DNA of 46,421 nt, from contig CALIUI010000034.1 in the NCBI GenBank assembly GCA_938048815.1, positions 1 through 46,421 of the forward strand. The letters run 5' to 3'. The DNA is from an uncultured Aquificaceae bacterium. GTDB lineage: Bacteria > Aquificota > Aquificia > Aquificales > Aquificaceae. Every line of letters begins with the position of its first letter. The stretch's first letter is position 1. Below the pieces are notes generated by a model that had not been told where the DNA came from, made no database searches, and saw only the letters and a program-made list of their open reading frames with translations. The position numbers were made by a program, and so were the translations under genes. Shown here piece by piece: positions 7,171 through 17,232 of this stretch.

Positions 7171-9264
7171 CTAAGAGAAAAGCCTTTTGCACTCCTCTAT
7201 ACCTTCTATATTTTTTAGAGCTTGTATTATCTTCAAAAATTCTTCATAGCTTTCCACTTGTATAGTAAAGTCCATAAGGGCTTCGCCCGATGGCAGGCTC
7301 TTTGTCTTTGCCTCTGTAATGTTAGCCTTTAGGCTGGATATGGTGGAGGTAACCTCCGCCAGTATGCCTACCCTATCCCTTGCCAAAATTCTTAGCCTTG
7401 TAGGATGTAATCCTTGAGACCTACTCCATAAAACTTTTATTACCTTTTCTGGGGAAACTTTTTTAAGATACTCCAAGTTGGGACAAGCTCTGGAATGGAT
7501 TACAAGCCCCTTTCCCTTTGATATAACGCCATAGACCTCTTCCCCGGGTAGGGGGTTGCAACATTCTGCCAAGCTATGAAGCACTTCACCAAGACCGTCA
7601 ATGCGTAAAACCTCTTCTGTTTTCTCTTGTACTTTTTCCCTTTGGGGCTTTTTGAAAAGGGAAAAGATCCTTTCCTTGGTAAGCTTGCCGCTACCTAACA
7701 AAAGCAGCAGGTCCTCTTCCTTCTTTAAACCTGTTTCTTCAAAGAGTCTTTTAATTAAGCTTTCCTTATCTATACTCAGCCTTTGGGCATATATCTCAAG
7801 CTTTTCCTTGCCTATGTTTATGTAATTTTCCCTTTCAAGCTCCTTTAGTACAGCCTTTATTTTGTTCTTTGCCTTTGATGTGATTACAAAGCTTAGCCAT
7901 TCTTGGTTGGGCTTTTTGTTGGGATTGGTTATTATTTCCACCATATCACCGTTCTGGAGTTTATAGTTAAGGGGCACTATTCTGCCGTTGACCTTTGCAC
8001 CAGCACAATGATTTCCTACCTCTGTGTGTATGTGGTAGGCAAAATCCACAGGAGTGGCTCCCTTTGGAAGCACCACAAGGTCTCCCTTTGGAGTAAATAC
8101 AAAGACCTCTTCTCCAAAAAGCTCCATCTTGAGGTTTTCTAAAAGCTCCTCGGGGTTTTTGCTTCCTTGAACGCTTTCTACCAAACTCCTTAGCCACGCA
8201 TATACGCTGTTATCCTTTATACTTTTACCTTCCTTGTAAGACCAATGGGCTGCAATACCCTTTTCTGCCCTTTCGTGCATTTCCCAGGTTCTTATCTGTA
8301 CCTCAACCATCCTTCCCTTTGGTCCTATTACCGCAGTATGCAAGGATTGATAAAGGTTTGGTTTTGGTAGGGATATATAATCGTCAAACTTTCCCGGTAC
8401 GGGCTTGAAGATGCTGTGTATCAAGCCAAGCACCAGATAGCACTCTTGCACCGTATTCACTATCACCCTTACACCCAAAATATCATGAACATCTTCAAGC
8501 TTAAGGCCTTTACGTATGGTTTTTTGCCATATGCCGTAAAGATGCTTTGGCCTATAGGATACATGGGCTTGTAATCCAGACCTTTTTAACTCCTCTTTTA
8601 ACTTTGGTATAAAAAGCCTTTTTAGGTACTCTTCAAGCTCTGCTTTACTTTTCCCTACGAAGTTTTTCACCTCTTCGTATTCTTTTGGATAAAGGTACAT
8701 AAAACACAGGTCTTCCAATTCTGTTTTTATCTTCCAAAGACCCAGCCTGTTGGCTATGGGTACGTATATCTCAAGGGTTTCTTTTGCTATTCTTATCTGC
8801 TTTTCCCTGCTAAAATACTGAAGAGTTTTCATGTTATGAAGTCTATCTGCAAGCTTTACAAAGATAACCCTTAGGTCTTTTGAAAAGGCAAGAATAAGCT
8901 TTCTGTAGTTCTCCGCCTTTTGGGTTTGGAGGTCCTTGAAGTTTATCTTGCCAAGCTTTGTAACGCCCTCCACAATGTCCGCTACCTCTTTCCCAAACTT
9001 ATCTTTTATCTCCTCATAGGTGGTATTGGTATCCTCCAAAAGGTCATGCAAGAGTCCTGCTACGATGGTGGTTTTGTCCATTCCAAGCTCTGCAAGGATT
9101 ATAGCAACTTCTATGGGATGCACTATATAGGGCTCCCCAGACTTTCTGTACTGCCCAGAGTGCTTTTCTTCTATAAACTCCAAAGCTTTAATTACCTTTT
9201 CATCCCTATCAACCAGAAGTTTTAACAGCCGTTCTTCTTGCCTTTTACTTATCACAGTCTCCAT
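7171..9264 (-). CDS. Bifunctional (p)ppGpp synthetase/hydrolase, RelA/SpoT family
   Basis: HD hydrolase (HPIEVAIILAELGMD..GLLHDLLEDT), synthetase (RPKHLYGIWQKT...DILGVRVIV), TGS and ACT domains. Confidence 0.95.
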   Translation of the reverse strand: METVISKRQEERLLKLLVDRDEKVIKALEFIEEKHSGQYRKSGEPYIVHPIEVAIILAELGMDKTTIVAGLLHDLLEDTNTTYEEIKDKFGKEVADIVEGVTKLGKINFKDLQTQKAENYRKLILAFSKDLRVIFVKLADRLHNMKTLQYFSREKQIRIAKETLEIYVPIANRLGLWKIKTELEDLCFMYLYPKEYEEVKNFVGKSKAELEEYLKRLFIPKLKEELKRSGLQAHVSYRPKHLYGIWQKTIRKGLKLEDVHDILGVRVIVNTVQECYLVLGLIHSIFKPVPGKFDDYISLPKPNLYQSLHTAVIGPKGRMVEVQIRTWEMHERAEKGIAAHWSYKEGKSIKDNSVYAWLRSLVESVQGSKNPEELLENLKMELFGEEVFVFTPKGDLVVLPKGATPVDFAYHIHTEVGNHCAGAKVNGRIVPLNYKLQNGDMVEIITNPNKKPNQEWLSFVITSKAKNKIKAVLKELERENYINIGKEKLEIYAQRLSIDKESLIKRLFEETGLKKEEDLLLLLGSGKLTKERIFSLFKKPQREKVQEKTEEVLRIDGLGEVLHSLAECCNPLPGEEVYGVISKGKGLVIHSRACPNLEYLKKVSPEKVIKVLWSRSQGLHPTRLRILARDRVGILAEVTSTISSLKANITEAKTKSLPSGEALMDFTIQVESYEEFLKIIQALKNIEGIEECKRLFS

Positions 9265-9274
9265 AGTTTATAAT

Positions 9275-10312
9275 ATGCATATGTTTGGCAAATTAGCAAA
9301 CCTTTTTGGCTTTCTTCCAAGCAACATAGGAATAGACCTTGGCACTGCCAACACTGTTGTATTTGCTCAAGGAAAGGGGATAGTTCTTTATGAGCCTTCC
9401 GTAGTAGCTATAGATGTAAAAACGGGAAAAGTCCTTGCAGTGGGTAAAGAAGCAAAAATTATGCTTGGTAAAACTCCAGAAAACATACAAACCATAAGGC
9501 CCCTTAGAGATGGTGTAATAACAGACTTTGAAGCTACCAAGGTTATGCTCTCCTATTTTATTAACAAGGCGGTTGGTGGTGGCATCTTTAAGGTAAAACC
9601 AAGGGTGGTAATAGGTGTTCCCTCTGGCGTCACTCAGGTGGAAAAGAGGGCTGTTATAGACGCCTCCAAGAGTGCTGGGGCAAGGGAAGTGTATCTTATA
9701 GCAGAACCAATGGCGGCAGCCATAGGAGCAGGTCTTCCCATTGAAGAACCCATAGGGAATATGATAGTGGATATAGGCGGTGGTACCACAGAAATAGCAG
9801 TGATATCCCTTGCGGGCATTGTGGTTTCAAACTCCATAAGGGTTGCAGGGGATGAAATGACGGAAGCCATAATACAACATGTAAAGAAGAAATATCACCT
9901 CTTAATAGGAGAACAAACAGCGGAAAAGGTTAAGATAGAACTGGGAAGTGCCATTTATGAAGACGAAGAAAGGTTTATGGAAATAAAAGGTAGGGATGTA
10001 ACAGGATTGCCAAAGGTGGTAAATATAAGCAACAGAGATGTAACGGAAGCCCTTGAGGATGTGATTTCTTCCATAGTAAATGCTGTAAAGAATACTTTGG
10101 AAAGAACGCCTCCAGAGCTTGCTTCCGATATAGCGGAAAGGGGTATAACCTTGGCGGGCGGTGGGTCTCTACTCAAAAATCTAAATGTAAGGATAGAACA
10201 AGAGACAAGTATAAGAACTTTCTACTGTGAAGACCCCATAACCGCAGTGGCAAGGGGAGTGGGAAGCGTGCTTGATAACATAGAGCTTATAAGGAAAGTT
10301 TCCATGGAATGA
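9275..10312 (+). CDS. mreB: Rod shape-determining protein MreB (start 9275 or 9281)
   Basis: NIGIDLGTANTVVFAQGKGIVLYEPSVVA, DIGGGTTEIAVISL, ITLAGGGSLL. Confidence 0.97.
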   Translation: MHMFGKLANLFGFLPSNIGIDLGTANTVVFAQGKGIVLYEPSVVAIDVKTGKVLAVGKEAKIMLGKTPENIQTIRPLRDGVITDFEATKVMLSYFINKAVGGGIFKVKPRVVIGVPSGVTQVEKRAVIDASKSAGAREVYLIAEPMAAAIGAGLPIEEPIGNMIVDIGGGTTEIAVISLAGIVVSNSIRVAGDEMTEAIIQHVKKKYHLLIGEQTAEKVKIELGSAIYEDEERFMEIKGRDVTGLPKVVNISNRDVTEALEDVISSIVNAVKNTLERTPPELASDIAERGITLAGGGSLLKNLNVRIEQETSIRTFYCEDPITAVARGVGSVLDNIELIRKVSME

Positions 10313-11091
10313 AGAGGTATCTTCTTTTAATCCTTTTGGTTTTTCTTTCCTCTTTGCTTTACTTTGCAAAGCTTTCAACTTTACCCTACCTTGATAGGGT
10401 CAATAACCTTATAAAACATGCAACTAATCCCCTTTTTGAGTTTAAAGGTGTAATATCGGAAAAGATAAGAAGTTATCTAAACACCTATATTTTCTTGAGA
10501 AACACAAGTTTGGAAAATCAAAGGCTAAGGCAAGAGCTTCAAGAATGCCAATTGCAAAAACTTCAGCTATCCACTTATCAAAGGACGTTGGAGGATATAA
10601 CAAAGGCCATTGACCTACCCTTTGAAGCAAAAGATTATTCTCTTATCTATGCCAACATAATAGCCTACGACCCTTCGGGAAACGATACCTTTTTGTTGAT
10701 AGATAAAGGGACGGGTATAAGGGAGGGTATGATCGTTTTTTATAGGGATATGCTTGTGGGCATAGTGGATGAGGTTTATGGCTCTTCTTCACGGGTAAGG
10801 ACGGTCTATTCCAAGGATTTTTCCATAAGCGCCATGGCGGGAGATAAAGCGTACATATACAAGGGAGGATATCCTCATGGTATGTTAATGTATGTGAAAC
10901 AAGAAGATGAGTTAAACATCGGAGATGCGGTGTACTTGAGAGTTCCAAACAAAAAAATTCCAGAGTTGCTAATAGGAAAGGTAAGCAATATACTTCCAGA
11001 GGAGCAGGGCTTTTTCAAAAAGGTTTATGTAAAACCAGCTATAGATATTAGAAGTATAAGTCTTTGCACCCTTTTAAAGGAAAAACCATGA
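10309..11091 (+). CDS. mreC: Rod shape-determining protein MreC
   Basis: Overlaps the mreB stop (ATGA); N-terminal TM, coiled coil, then VGIVDEVYGSSSRVRTVYSKDFSISAM typical of MreC. Confidence 0.9.
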   Translation: MKRYLLLILLVFLSSLLYFAKLSTLPYLDRVNNLIKHATNPLFEFKGVISEKIRSYLNTYIFLRNTSLENQRLRQELQECQLQKLQLSTYQRTLEDITKAIDLPFEAKDYSLIYANIIAYDPSGNDTFLLIDKGTGIREGMIVFYRDMLVGIVDEVYGSSSRVRTVYSKDFSISAMAGDKAYIYKGGYPHGMLMYVKQEDELNIGDAVYLRVPNKKIPELLIGKVSNILPEEQGFFKKVYVKPAIDIRSISLCTLLKEKP

Positions 11092-11525
11092 GGTTTTATT
11101 TCTTAGCCTTCATATTGTCCTTTTTACAGAGTGCCATTTTTTCTGGTTTTTTTCACAATGTTTTTTTAGCGCCAAATCTTTTACTGGTATATCTTTTCTT
11201 AAACCTGCTAAAGGATGATGATGTTAAAAAGGTTATCTTTGCAGGGCTTTTCCTTGATGTTTTTCAAGATTCCTTAGGTCTTAATCTCTCGGGCTTTCTA
11301 CTTTTTTACATGACCTTTAACCTTTTTAAGGCAAGGTTTGAATTTCCAAACAAGCTATCCTTGGTGGTTATATACACTCTCCTTTCCCTTGTGGAAAAAG
11401 CCTGGGTGCTATTCCTTTTTAGGATTAGATTTTATACGGAGATAAGCCCTATAAACTTACTTATAAGCTATCTTATAGAGATAAGCTTTATGCTTTTTCT
11501 ATTAAGGTGGTATAGGAATGAATAG
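11088..11525 (+). CDS. mreD: Rod shape-determining protein MreD
   Basis: Small polytopic membrane protein in mreC-mreD-mrdA order; start 11088 (MRFYFLAFIL) overlaps the mreC stop. Confidence 0.8.
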   Translation: MRFYFLAFILSFLQSAIFSGFFHNVFLAPNLLLVYLFLNLLKDDDVKKVIFAGLFLDVFQDSLGLNLSGFLLFYMTFNLFKARFEFPNKLSLVVIYTLLSLVEKAWVLFLFRIRFYTEISPINLLISYLIEISFMLFLLRWYRNE

Positions 11526-13284
11526 GAGACGTTTTATATTTTTAGCCCTTGTGGGCTTTTTGGCATACCTAATAGTGTTAGCAAGGCTCTTTTACCTTCA
11601 AATAGTTAAAGGTGGTTTCTACAAAGAGCTTTCAAAGAGAAACTATGTAAGGAAGAGGATCTTATATCCCCAAAGGGGGGAGATATTAGATAGAAGAGGA
11701 GAAAAGCTGGCATACGACCTGCCACGCTACATACTGCTCCTTGATCATCAGAAATTACAGGATGAGGGAAATTTAAAGGAAGTTTTAGAAAACTTAAAAA
11801 ATTTGTTTGGTATTCAACTGGATTATGAAAGTTTGAAAAAAAGAAAAGCCATTGAACCAATTCTACTTATGGAGCTTAAAACTCAGGAGGATATAGATAA
11901 ATTCTACAATTACAGCTATAAGCTCCCGGGCGTTTTTATAAACGTGGTGCCCACAAGGGGCTATCCCTATGGAGAAATATGCGCCCATGTGGTGGGCTAT
12001 GTGGGCTATCCTACGGAAAAGCAGTTAAAAACCTACGGAGATAGGATAGGAACGCAAAGCCTTTTGGGTACGTACGGCTTAGAAAGGGCTTTTGATACAG
12101 ATCTCCTTGGATGGGTTGGGGCGGAAGAGGTTATGGTAAATGCAACGGGCAAAGTTATGGGAGTCATAGGCAATAAAGAGCCTGAAAAGGGAAATACTCT
12201 AATACTAAGCCTTGATATTCGCATACAACAGATAGCCTACGAGGTTTTTAAAGATTCGGGGCACAAAGCGGGCGCAGTGCTTATACTTTCCGCAAGAACG
12301 GGAGAAGTGCTTGCCCTTATGAGCTACCCTTCCTTTGACCCCAATAGTATATCAGACCTTTGGGTTCAATACTCAGAAGACAAGTTTAAGCCACTTTTCA
12401 ACAGGGCAACCCATGGCAGATATCCGCCTGCTTCCGTTATAAAGCCAGCCCTGGGAATTGCCCTCTTGGAAAAGGGTGTTTCTCCAAAAGAGGGTGTGGT
12501 ATGCAAGGGATCCTTTGAACTGGGAGATAGGAAATTTTCCTGTTGGAATAGGTCGGGGCATGGCTGGGAAAATATACACAGGGCCATAAGGGATTCCTGC
12601 GACGTTTATTTTTATCACTATGGCTACTACAAACTTGGTCCAAGGGAGATGGAAAGGTATTTAAGGAACTTCTCCTATGGGGAGGAGATTCCTTTTGACC
12701 TTCCTTTGATAAAAGGCTTTATACCAACTCCCCAATGGAAAAGAGAGGTTAAAAAGGAGCCATGGTATGGCGGAGACACAGTGAATATGTCCATAGGTCA
12801 GGGTTTTATGAAATCAACCCTTTTTGAACAAACTCTTATGATGATGGCTATAGCCAACGATGGAGTTATATACAAGCCCATTTTGGTAAAGGAGAAAAGA
12901 GACCCAAAGGGCAATACCATCTGGAAAGCCAAAAGGAGTGTTTATAAGGTGGTAAAGGCAAAGCTCGAGTACTTTGCCATAGTTAGGGAATCTCTCAGGG
13001 ATGTGGTAAGGTCTGGAACGGCAACTTCGGCTTATTCAAGGATAGTGGATATAGCGGGAAAGACAGGCACAGCGCAGGTTTCCTTTCACAGTGTAAAAAG
13101 GAAGAACCTTCCTTACCATCTTAGAGATCATGCTTGGTTTGTGGGTTTTGCCCCCTATAGGGATCCCATATTTGTTATAGGAGTCCTAGTAGAGCATGGA
13201 GAATCTGGAGGTAAAGCAGCAGCGCCCATAGCAAGAAAAATATTGGAAAGAATCTATATAGAGGGATTGCACAAAGAATTGTGA
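11518..13284 (+). CDS. mrdA: Penicillin-binding protein 2 (transpeptidase)
   Basis: YPQRGEILDRRGEKLA, YPPASVIKPALG, DVYFYHYG, AGKTGTAQ. Confidence 0.94.
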   Translation: MNRRRFIFLALVGFLAYLIVLARLFYLQIVKGGFYKELSKRNYVRKRILYPQRGEILDRRGEKLAYDLPRYILLLDHQKLQDEGNLKEVLENLKNLFGIQLDYESLKKRKAIEPILLMELKTQEDIDKFYNYSYKLPGVFINVVPTRGYPYGEICAHVVGYVGYPTEKQLKTYGDRIGTQSLLGTYGLERAFDTDLLGWVGAEEVMVNATGKVMGVIGNKEPEKGNTLILSLDIRIQQIAYEVFKDSGHKAGAVLILSARTGEVLALMSYPSFDPNSISDLWVQYSEDKFKPLFNRATHGRYPPASVIKPALGIALLEKGVSPKEGVVCKGSFELGDRKFSCWNRSGHGWENIHRAIRDSCDVYFYHYGYYKLGPREMERYLRNFSYGEEIPFDLPLIKGFIPTPQWKREVKKEPWYGGDTVNMSIGQGFMKSTLFEQTLMMMAIANDGVIYKPILVKEKRDPKGNTIWKAKRSVYKVVKAKLEYFAIVRESLRDVVRSGTATSAYSRIVDIAGKTGTAQVSFHSVKRKNLPYHLRDHAWFVGFAPYRDPIFVIGVLVEHGESGGKAAAPIARKILERIYIEGLHKEL

Positions 13285-13329
13285 TTGGGGACTATAATTT
13301 TTTATGCTAATAACTTAAGGAGGTGGGAT

Positions 13330-14271
13330 ATGAAAAAGCTTTTTTTATCCACACTTTTTGGCTCCTTGGTTTTTGCTTCTGCCACCTTTGGGAAGAATGC
13401 GGTTGATGAGTGCATTGACCTACTTGATGCGGGGGACTATCGAAGGGCAATACAAGCAGGGCAAAGGGCAGTAAATATGTTCCCTAATAATTTCTATGCA
13501 AACTTTTGCCTTGGAGCGGGATATTACAAAGTAGGAGAGTTAAAGCTTGCCGTAGATTATTTGAAAAAAGCGGAGAGTTTAACAAGTGATAAGAACAAGT
13601 TATTTCCTACTTACAACCTGTTAGGGCTGGCATTAGATAGAATGGGCGACCTTGATAATGCCTTGTATTACTTCAATAAACACTTGGCTTTAAGTAGAGA
13701 GCGTGGGGAAAGAGGAGCAGAGGCGGCGGCACTAAGCAATATTGCTTCGATATACAGAGATAAAGGGGATTATGATAAGGCTTTGGAATATTACCAACAA
13801 GCTTTAGAGCTTTCCGAAGATGATAAGCAAAGGGCAACCAATTATAACAATATAGCTTCTATATACTTCGCTAAGGGAGACTACAACAAAGCAATAGAAT
13901 ATCTTCAAAAAGCTATTGAACTGGAAGAAAGGGTAGGAGATTACCATGGAGTGGCACAAAGCTATTTAAACCTTGGCGTTACTTATATAGAGGCAAAAAA
14001 CTACGAGCTTGCAGAGAAATACCTTACAGAGGGCTTGAAAAGGGTTCAAAAAGTGGGGGATAAATACTGGGAAGCTTATGGCTACAGGTGTTTAGGATAT
14101 CTATACAGAGATAAAGGAGATATAAATCTTGCGGTGGATTACCTTAAAAAGGCTTACCAGCTCTACAGAAGCATAGGCGCACAGGCTAACGCTAAAGGGG
14201 TAAAGGAAGCTCTCCTTAAGCTTGGCGTTGATCCAGACAAGCCACAAAGTGGTGGAAAAGGGAAAAAATAA
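13330..14271 (+). CDS. TPR repeat protein with signal peptide
   Basis: MKKLFLSTLFGSLVFASATFG signal sequence, then repeated TPR units (DYDKALEYYQQALEL, DYNKAIEYLQKAIEL); RBS aaggaggt upstream of 13330. Confidence 0.88.
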   Translation: MKKLFLSTLFGSLVFASATFGKNAVDECIDLLDAGDYRRAIQAGQRAVNMFPNNFYANFCLGAGYYKVGELKLAVDYLKKAESLTSDKNKLFPTYNLLGLALDRMGDLDNALYYFNKHLALSRERGERGAEAAALSNIASIYRDKGDYDKALEYYQQALELSEDDKQRATNYNNIASIYFAKGDYNKAIEYLQKAIELEERVGDYHGVAQSYLNLGVTYIEAKNYELAEKYLTEGLKRVQKVGDKYWEAYGYRCLGYLYRDKGDINLAVDYLKKAYQLYRSIGAQANAKGVKEALLKLGVDPDKPQSGGKGKK

Positions 14272-14302
14272 AACTTTTTTCTTGTGTTAAATTTTTTTAG
14301 TT

Positions 14303-15571
14303 ATGCATGAGGGTATTTCTAAAGGGCGCTTTCTTGTTTGGGGGCTTGGGGTAAGTGGTCTGTGGGCGGTTAATCTTTTGAGGGCAAAGGGCTTTGAGGT
14401 TTATTGTGGTGATGATGCAAGGGGGGATGATTTTAGGGAGTATTTGCCTTTGGTGGATGTGGTGGTTTTGTCTCCGGGCATTCCCCCAAGGCATCCTTTG
14501 TGGAAAGAGGCGGAAAGCAGGGGCATTGAGGTTATTGGTGAATTGGAGCTTGCTTGGAGGTTTTTCAAGGGAAAAGCTTTGGCTATAACGGGCACCGATG
14601 GTAAATCAACCACCACAAGGCTAACCTATTTGATGCTTAGGGAGTACTATGCCAACGTAGAGGAGGGAGCCAATGCAGGAGTTCCTTTGTCCAAGATAGT
14701 TTTAGAAAATCCCTCTTGTGTTGCAGTGCTTGAGATCTCATCTTTCCAAGGTAAAACTCTCAAAAGCTTCAAGCCCCACATAGGAGCCTTTTTAAACTTC
14801 TCCGAAGACCACCTTGATTGGCATCCTAACCTTGAAGATTACCTATGGAGCAAAAGGAACATCTTTGTAAGGCAAGGGGAGGAAGATTTTCTTTTGTTGA
14901 ATAGCCTTGACAAAAGGGTAAGGGAAACAAAAAACAAAGCAAAGACCTTTTATCTCCTTGGTTCCGATGGCTATATAAAAGATGGAAAGGCTTATTTTCT
15001 TGGTGAGCTTCTCTTTGAAGTGGAAAGGTTAAAGATAAAAGGACAGCATAACTTTCACAATGCCCTTTTTGCAAGCGCCATGGCAAGGCTTATGGAAGTT
15101 CCTGTGGAAATAATACAAGAAGTGTTATACAACTTTAAGGGCTTGCCCTACAGGATGGAGTACATGGGAAGCTTTGAGGGTAGGGAGGTTTATAACGACT
15201 CAAAGGCTACAACGGTTAATGCCCTTAGGTCCGCCCTTGAAAGCTTTCCAGAGGGTAGAGTGGTGCTTATAGCGGGTGGAAAGGACAAGGGTGGGAACTT
15301 TGAAGACATAAAGGACCTTGTAAAGAGAAAGACAAGGGCGTGCATCCTTATAGGTGAAGCTAAGGAAAAGATAGCGAAGGCTTGGCAGGGGTCTCAAGTT
15401 TATCTATCCCAAAGCTTAGAGGATGCTGTAAAGAAAGCCTTTGACCTTTCCGAAAGGGGGGATGTAATACTCTTTTCGCCCGCATGCGCTTCCTTTGACA
15501 TGTTTAGGGATTACAAGGAAAGGGGGGAAAGGTTCAAGGCTATTCTTTTTAGCCTATCCCCTCCACAATAG
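14303..15571 (+). CDS. murD: UDP-N-acetylmuramoylalanine--D-glutamate ligase
   Basis: VVLSPGIPPRHPLW, ITGTDGKSTTTRLTYLML, EISSFQ, NFSEDHLDWH, IAGGKDKGGNF. Confidence 0.94.
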   Translation: MHEGISKGRFLVWGLGVSGLWAVNLLRAKGFEVYCGDDARGDDFREYLPLVDVVVLSPGIPPRHPLWKEAESRGIEVIGELELAWRFFKGKALAITGTDGKSTTTRLTYLMLREYYANVEEGANAGVPLSKIVLENPSCVAVLEISSFQGKTLKSFKPHIGAFLNFSEDHLDWHPNLEDYLWSKRNIFVRQGEEDFLLLNSLDKRVRETKNKAKTFYLLGSDGYIKDGKAYFLGELLFEVERLKIKGQHNFHNALFASAMARLMEVPVEIIQEVLYNFKGLPYRMEYMGSFEGREVYNDSKATTVNALRSALESFPEGRVVLIAGGKDKGGNFEDIKDLVKRKTRACILIGEAKEKIAKAWQGSQVYLSQSLEDAVKKAFDLSERGDVILFSPACASFDMFRDYKERGERFKAILFSLSPPQ

Positions 15572-15573
15572 CC

Positions 15574-15867
15574 TCAGGGTGCTTTAAAAATAGCCCCTTT
15601 TACAGGATTACTACCTCTGCCCCCTGAAGCAGGAGCTAATGCCCATATAAAACCCTCTTAGGGAAAAGCGCGATCAGCACCATTACTCACCAGCAGTCTT
15701 TTGTATGCGCATCTCTCGGCAAGGGACCATATTTTCATAAGGTCTTTTAGCAGGGCGAAATCTTTGTTGCTAAGTAAGATAAGTTTAGAGCAAATGGTTA
15801 TTTTACTCATACTTTATAATTTTTAGCATATGGGCATGTTTAGATTGGGATTTTTGACACAGCCTCT
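15574..15867 (-). mobile_element. Miniature derivative of the TnpB-type element (copy 2)
   Basis: Reverse strand encodes MSKITICSKLILLSNKDFALLKDLMKIWSLAERCAYKRLL (about 39 tnpB codons) fused to the tnpB 3' end and right-end sequence ...cctgtaaaaggggctatttttaaagcaccctg. Confidence 0.8.
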
Positions 15868-15875
15868 TTGCGCCC

Positions 15876-15903
15876 TTGACATACTGGAAATTCATTATAT
15901 AAT
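15876..15903 (+). promoter_or_regulatory. Sigma70-type promoter for the tolC-MFP-RND operon
   Basis: TTGACA (15876-15881), 16-bp spacer, TATAAT (15898-15903), about 18 bp before the ATG at 15922. Confidence 0.75.
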
Positions 15904-15921
15904 TATATTCTTATACGAACC

Positions 15922-17232
15922 ATGAAAAGCTTGGCAATACTACTTATCCTTGTCGGAGGGCTTTTTGCAAGGGAGCTTTCCCTAAGAGAGGTCCTTGAGC
16001 TTGCCTTAAAGAACAGTCCCATGGTTAAGTCTGCCCAGAGAGATGTTAAAGCCCAAGAGCTTGAGCTAAAGGCGGCAAAGGGAGCCCTATTGCCTCGGGT
16101 TAAGGTAGAAGAAACTTTTACAAGGACCGATATGCCTGCTTATGCCTTTATGAGTAAACTTAACCAAGAAAGGATAGGTGTGCAAGACTTTGATCCTGCA
16201 AGGTTAAACAACCCAAGGGCAATTAACAACTTTGAAACCAAATTTTCCCTTGAAGTGCCCATATGGATGGGTGGAAAGACCCAGTCTGCCCAAAGAATGG
16301 CAGAGTACGAGTATAGGGCAGTTAACCTTGATGCCAAAAGGAAAGAGGAGGAGGTGATAAAGCAGGTCTATCATGCCTATATGGATGCTGTATTTGCAAA
16401 GGAAGCTATAAAGGTGGCAGAGCAGGCTTTGAGGGATGCTAAGGAGCACCTACGCTTAGCACAGCAGATGTATAGGGTAGGGATGGCTCTTATGTCTGAC
16501 GTGCTAAGGGCGCAAGTTTACACCTCAAAGGCACAAGAAAACCTTGAAAAGGCACAAAGGGCCTACGCCTTGGCAAAGAAGGGAATTGAGGTATTGGTAG
16601 GAGTTTCCCTTGGGGACTTTGATGTGGCGCATATAGATTCCTGTCCCGAGATAAGGCTACAGGATATAAAGGAAAAAGCCCTACAAAGAAGGGACATAAA
16701 GGCAATTGAAGAAAGGCTAAAAACCCTAAGGGAGATGTATAATTATACCCTTTCCGATAACCTGCCTCAAGTGTTTGCCCTTGCTCAATACTTTTTAAAC
16801 TCAAAGGACCATCCCCTTGGTTCCGATGGTAAAGGCTATGTGGTGGGCATTTCCTTATCTTGGACTTTTGATACAGGTCTAACCACCTTAAGAAAGGCTC
16901 AGGCAAACTTGGAAAGAAGGGCAAGCCTTGAAGAAAGGCTAAAGCTTATGAAGGACATGGCACTTTTTGAAGTAGATAAGGCTTACGCAGATTATGAAAA
17001 CGCCATGGACATGCTAAAGTCCTCCGAGGATAGAATAAGGGCAAGCGGCGAGGTCCTTAAGGTTATGGAAACAAGATATAAAAACGGTCTTGCGAGGATG
17101 GTGGATATATTGGATGCCCAAACGGAGTTGGATAAGGCAAGACTTGAAAGGATAGAGTCAATAAAAGCATGCCAAAAAGCCTATGTGGAAATTCTCTTTA
17201 GCGCAGGTACGACGGAGGAGGTGTTGAAATGA
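15922..17232 (+). CDS. Outer membrane efflux protein, TolC family
   Basis: Signal peptide, SLREVLELALKNSPMVKSAQRDVKAQELELKAAKGALLPRV, coiled-coil repeats. Confidence 0.9.
   Translation: MKSLAILLILVGGLFARELSLREVLELALKNSPMVKSAQRDVKAQELELKAAKGALLPRVKVEETFTRTDMPAYAFMSKLNQERIGVQDFDPARLNNPRAINNFETKFSLEVPIWMGGKTQSAQRMAEYEYRAVNLDAKRKEEEVIKQVYHAYMDAVFAKEAIKVAEQALRDAKEHLRLAQQMYRVGMALMSDVLRAQVYTSKAQENLEKAQRAYALAKKGIEVLVGVSLGDFDVAHIDSCPEIRLQDIKEKALQRRDIKAIEERLKTLREMYNYTLSDNLPQVFALAQYFLNSKDHPLGSDGKGYVVGISLSWTFDTGLTTLRKAQANLERRASLEERLKLMKDMALFEVDKAYADYENAMDMLKSSEDRIRASGEVLKVMETRYKNGLARMVDILDAQTELDKARLERIESIKACQKAYVEILFSAGTTEEVLK

Noticed and set aside
16490-16924. 144-aa minus-strand ORF within the TolC-family gene
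   Set aside because: Antisense shadow, low-complexity Pro/Leu/Ser-rich translation, no family resemblance.
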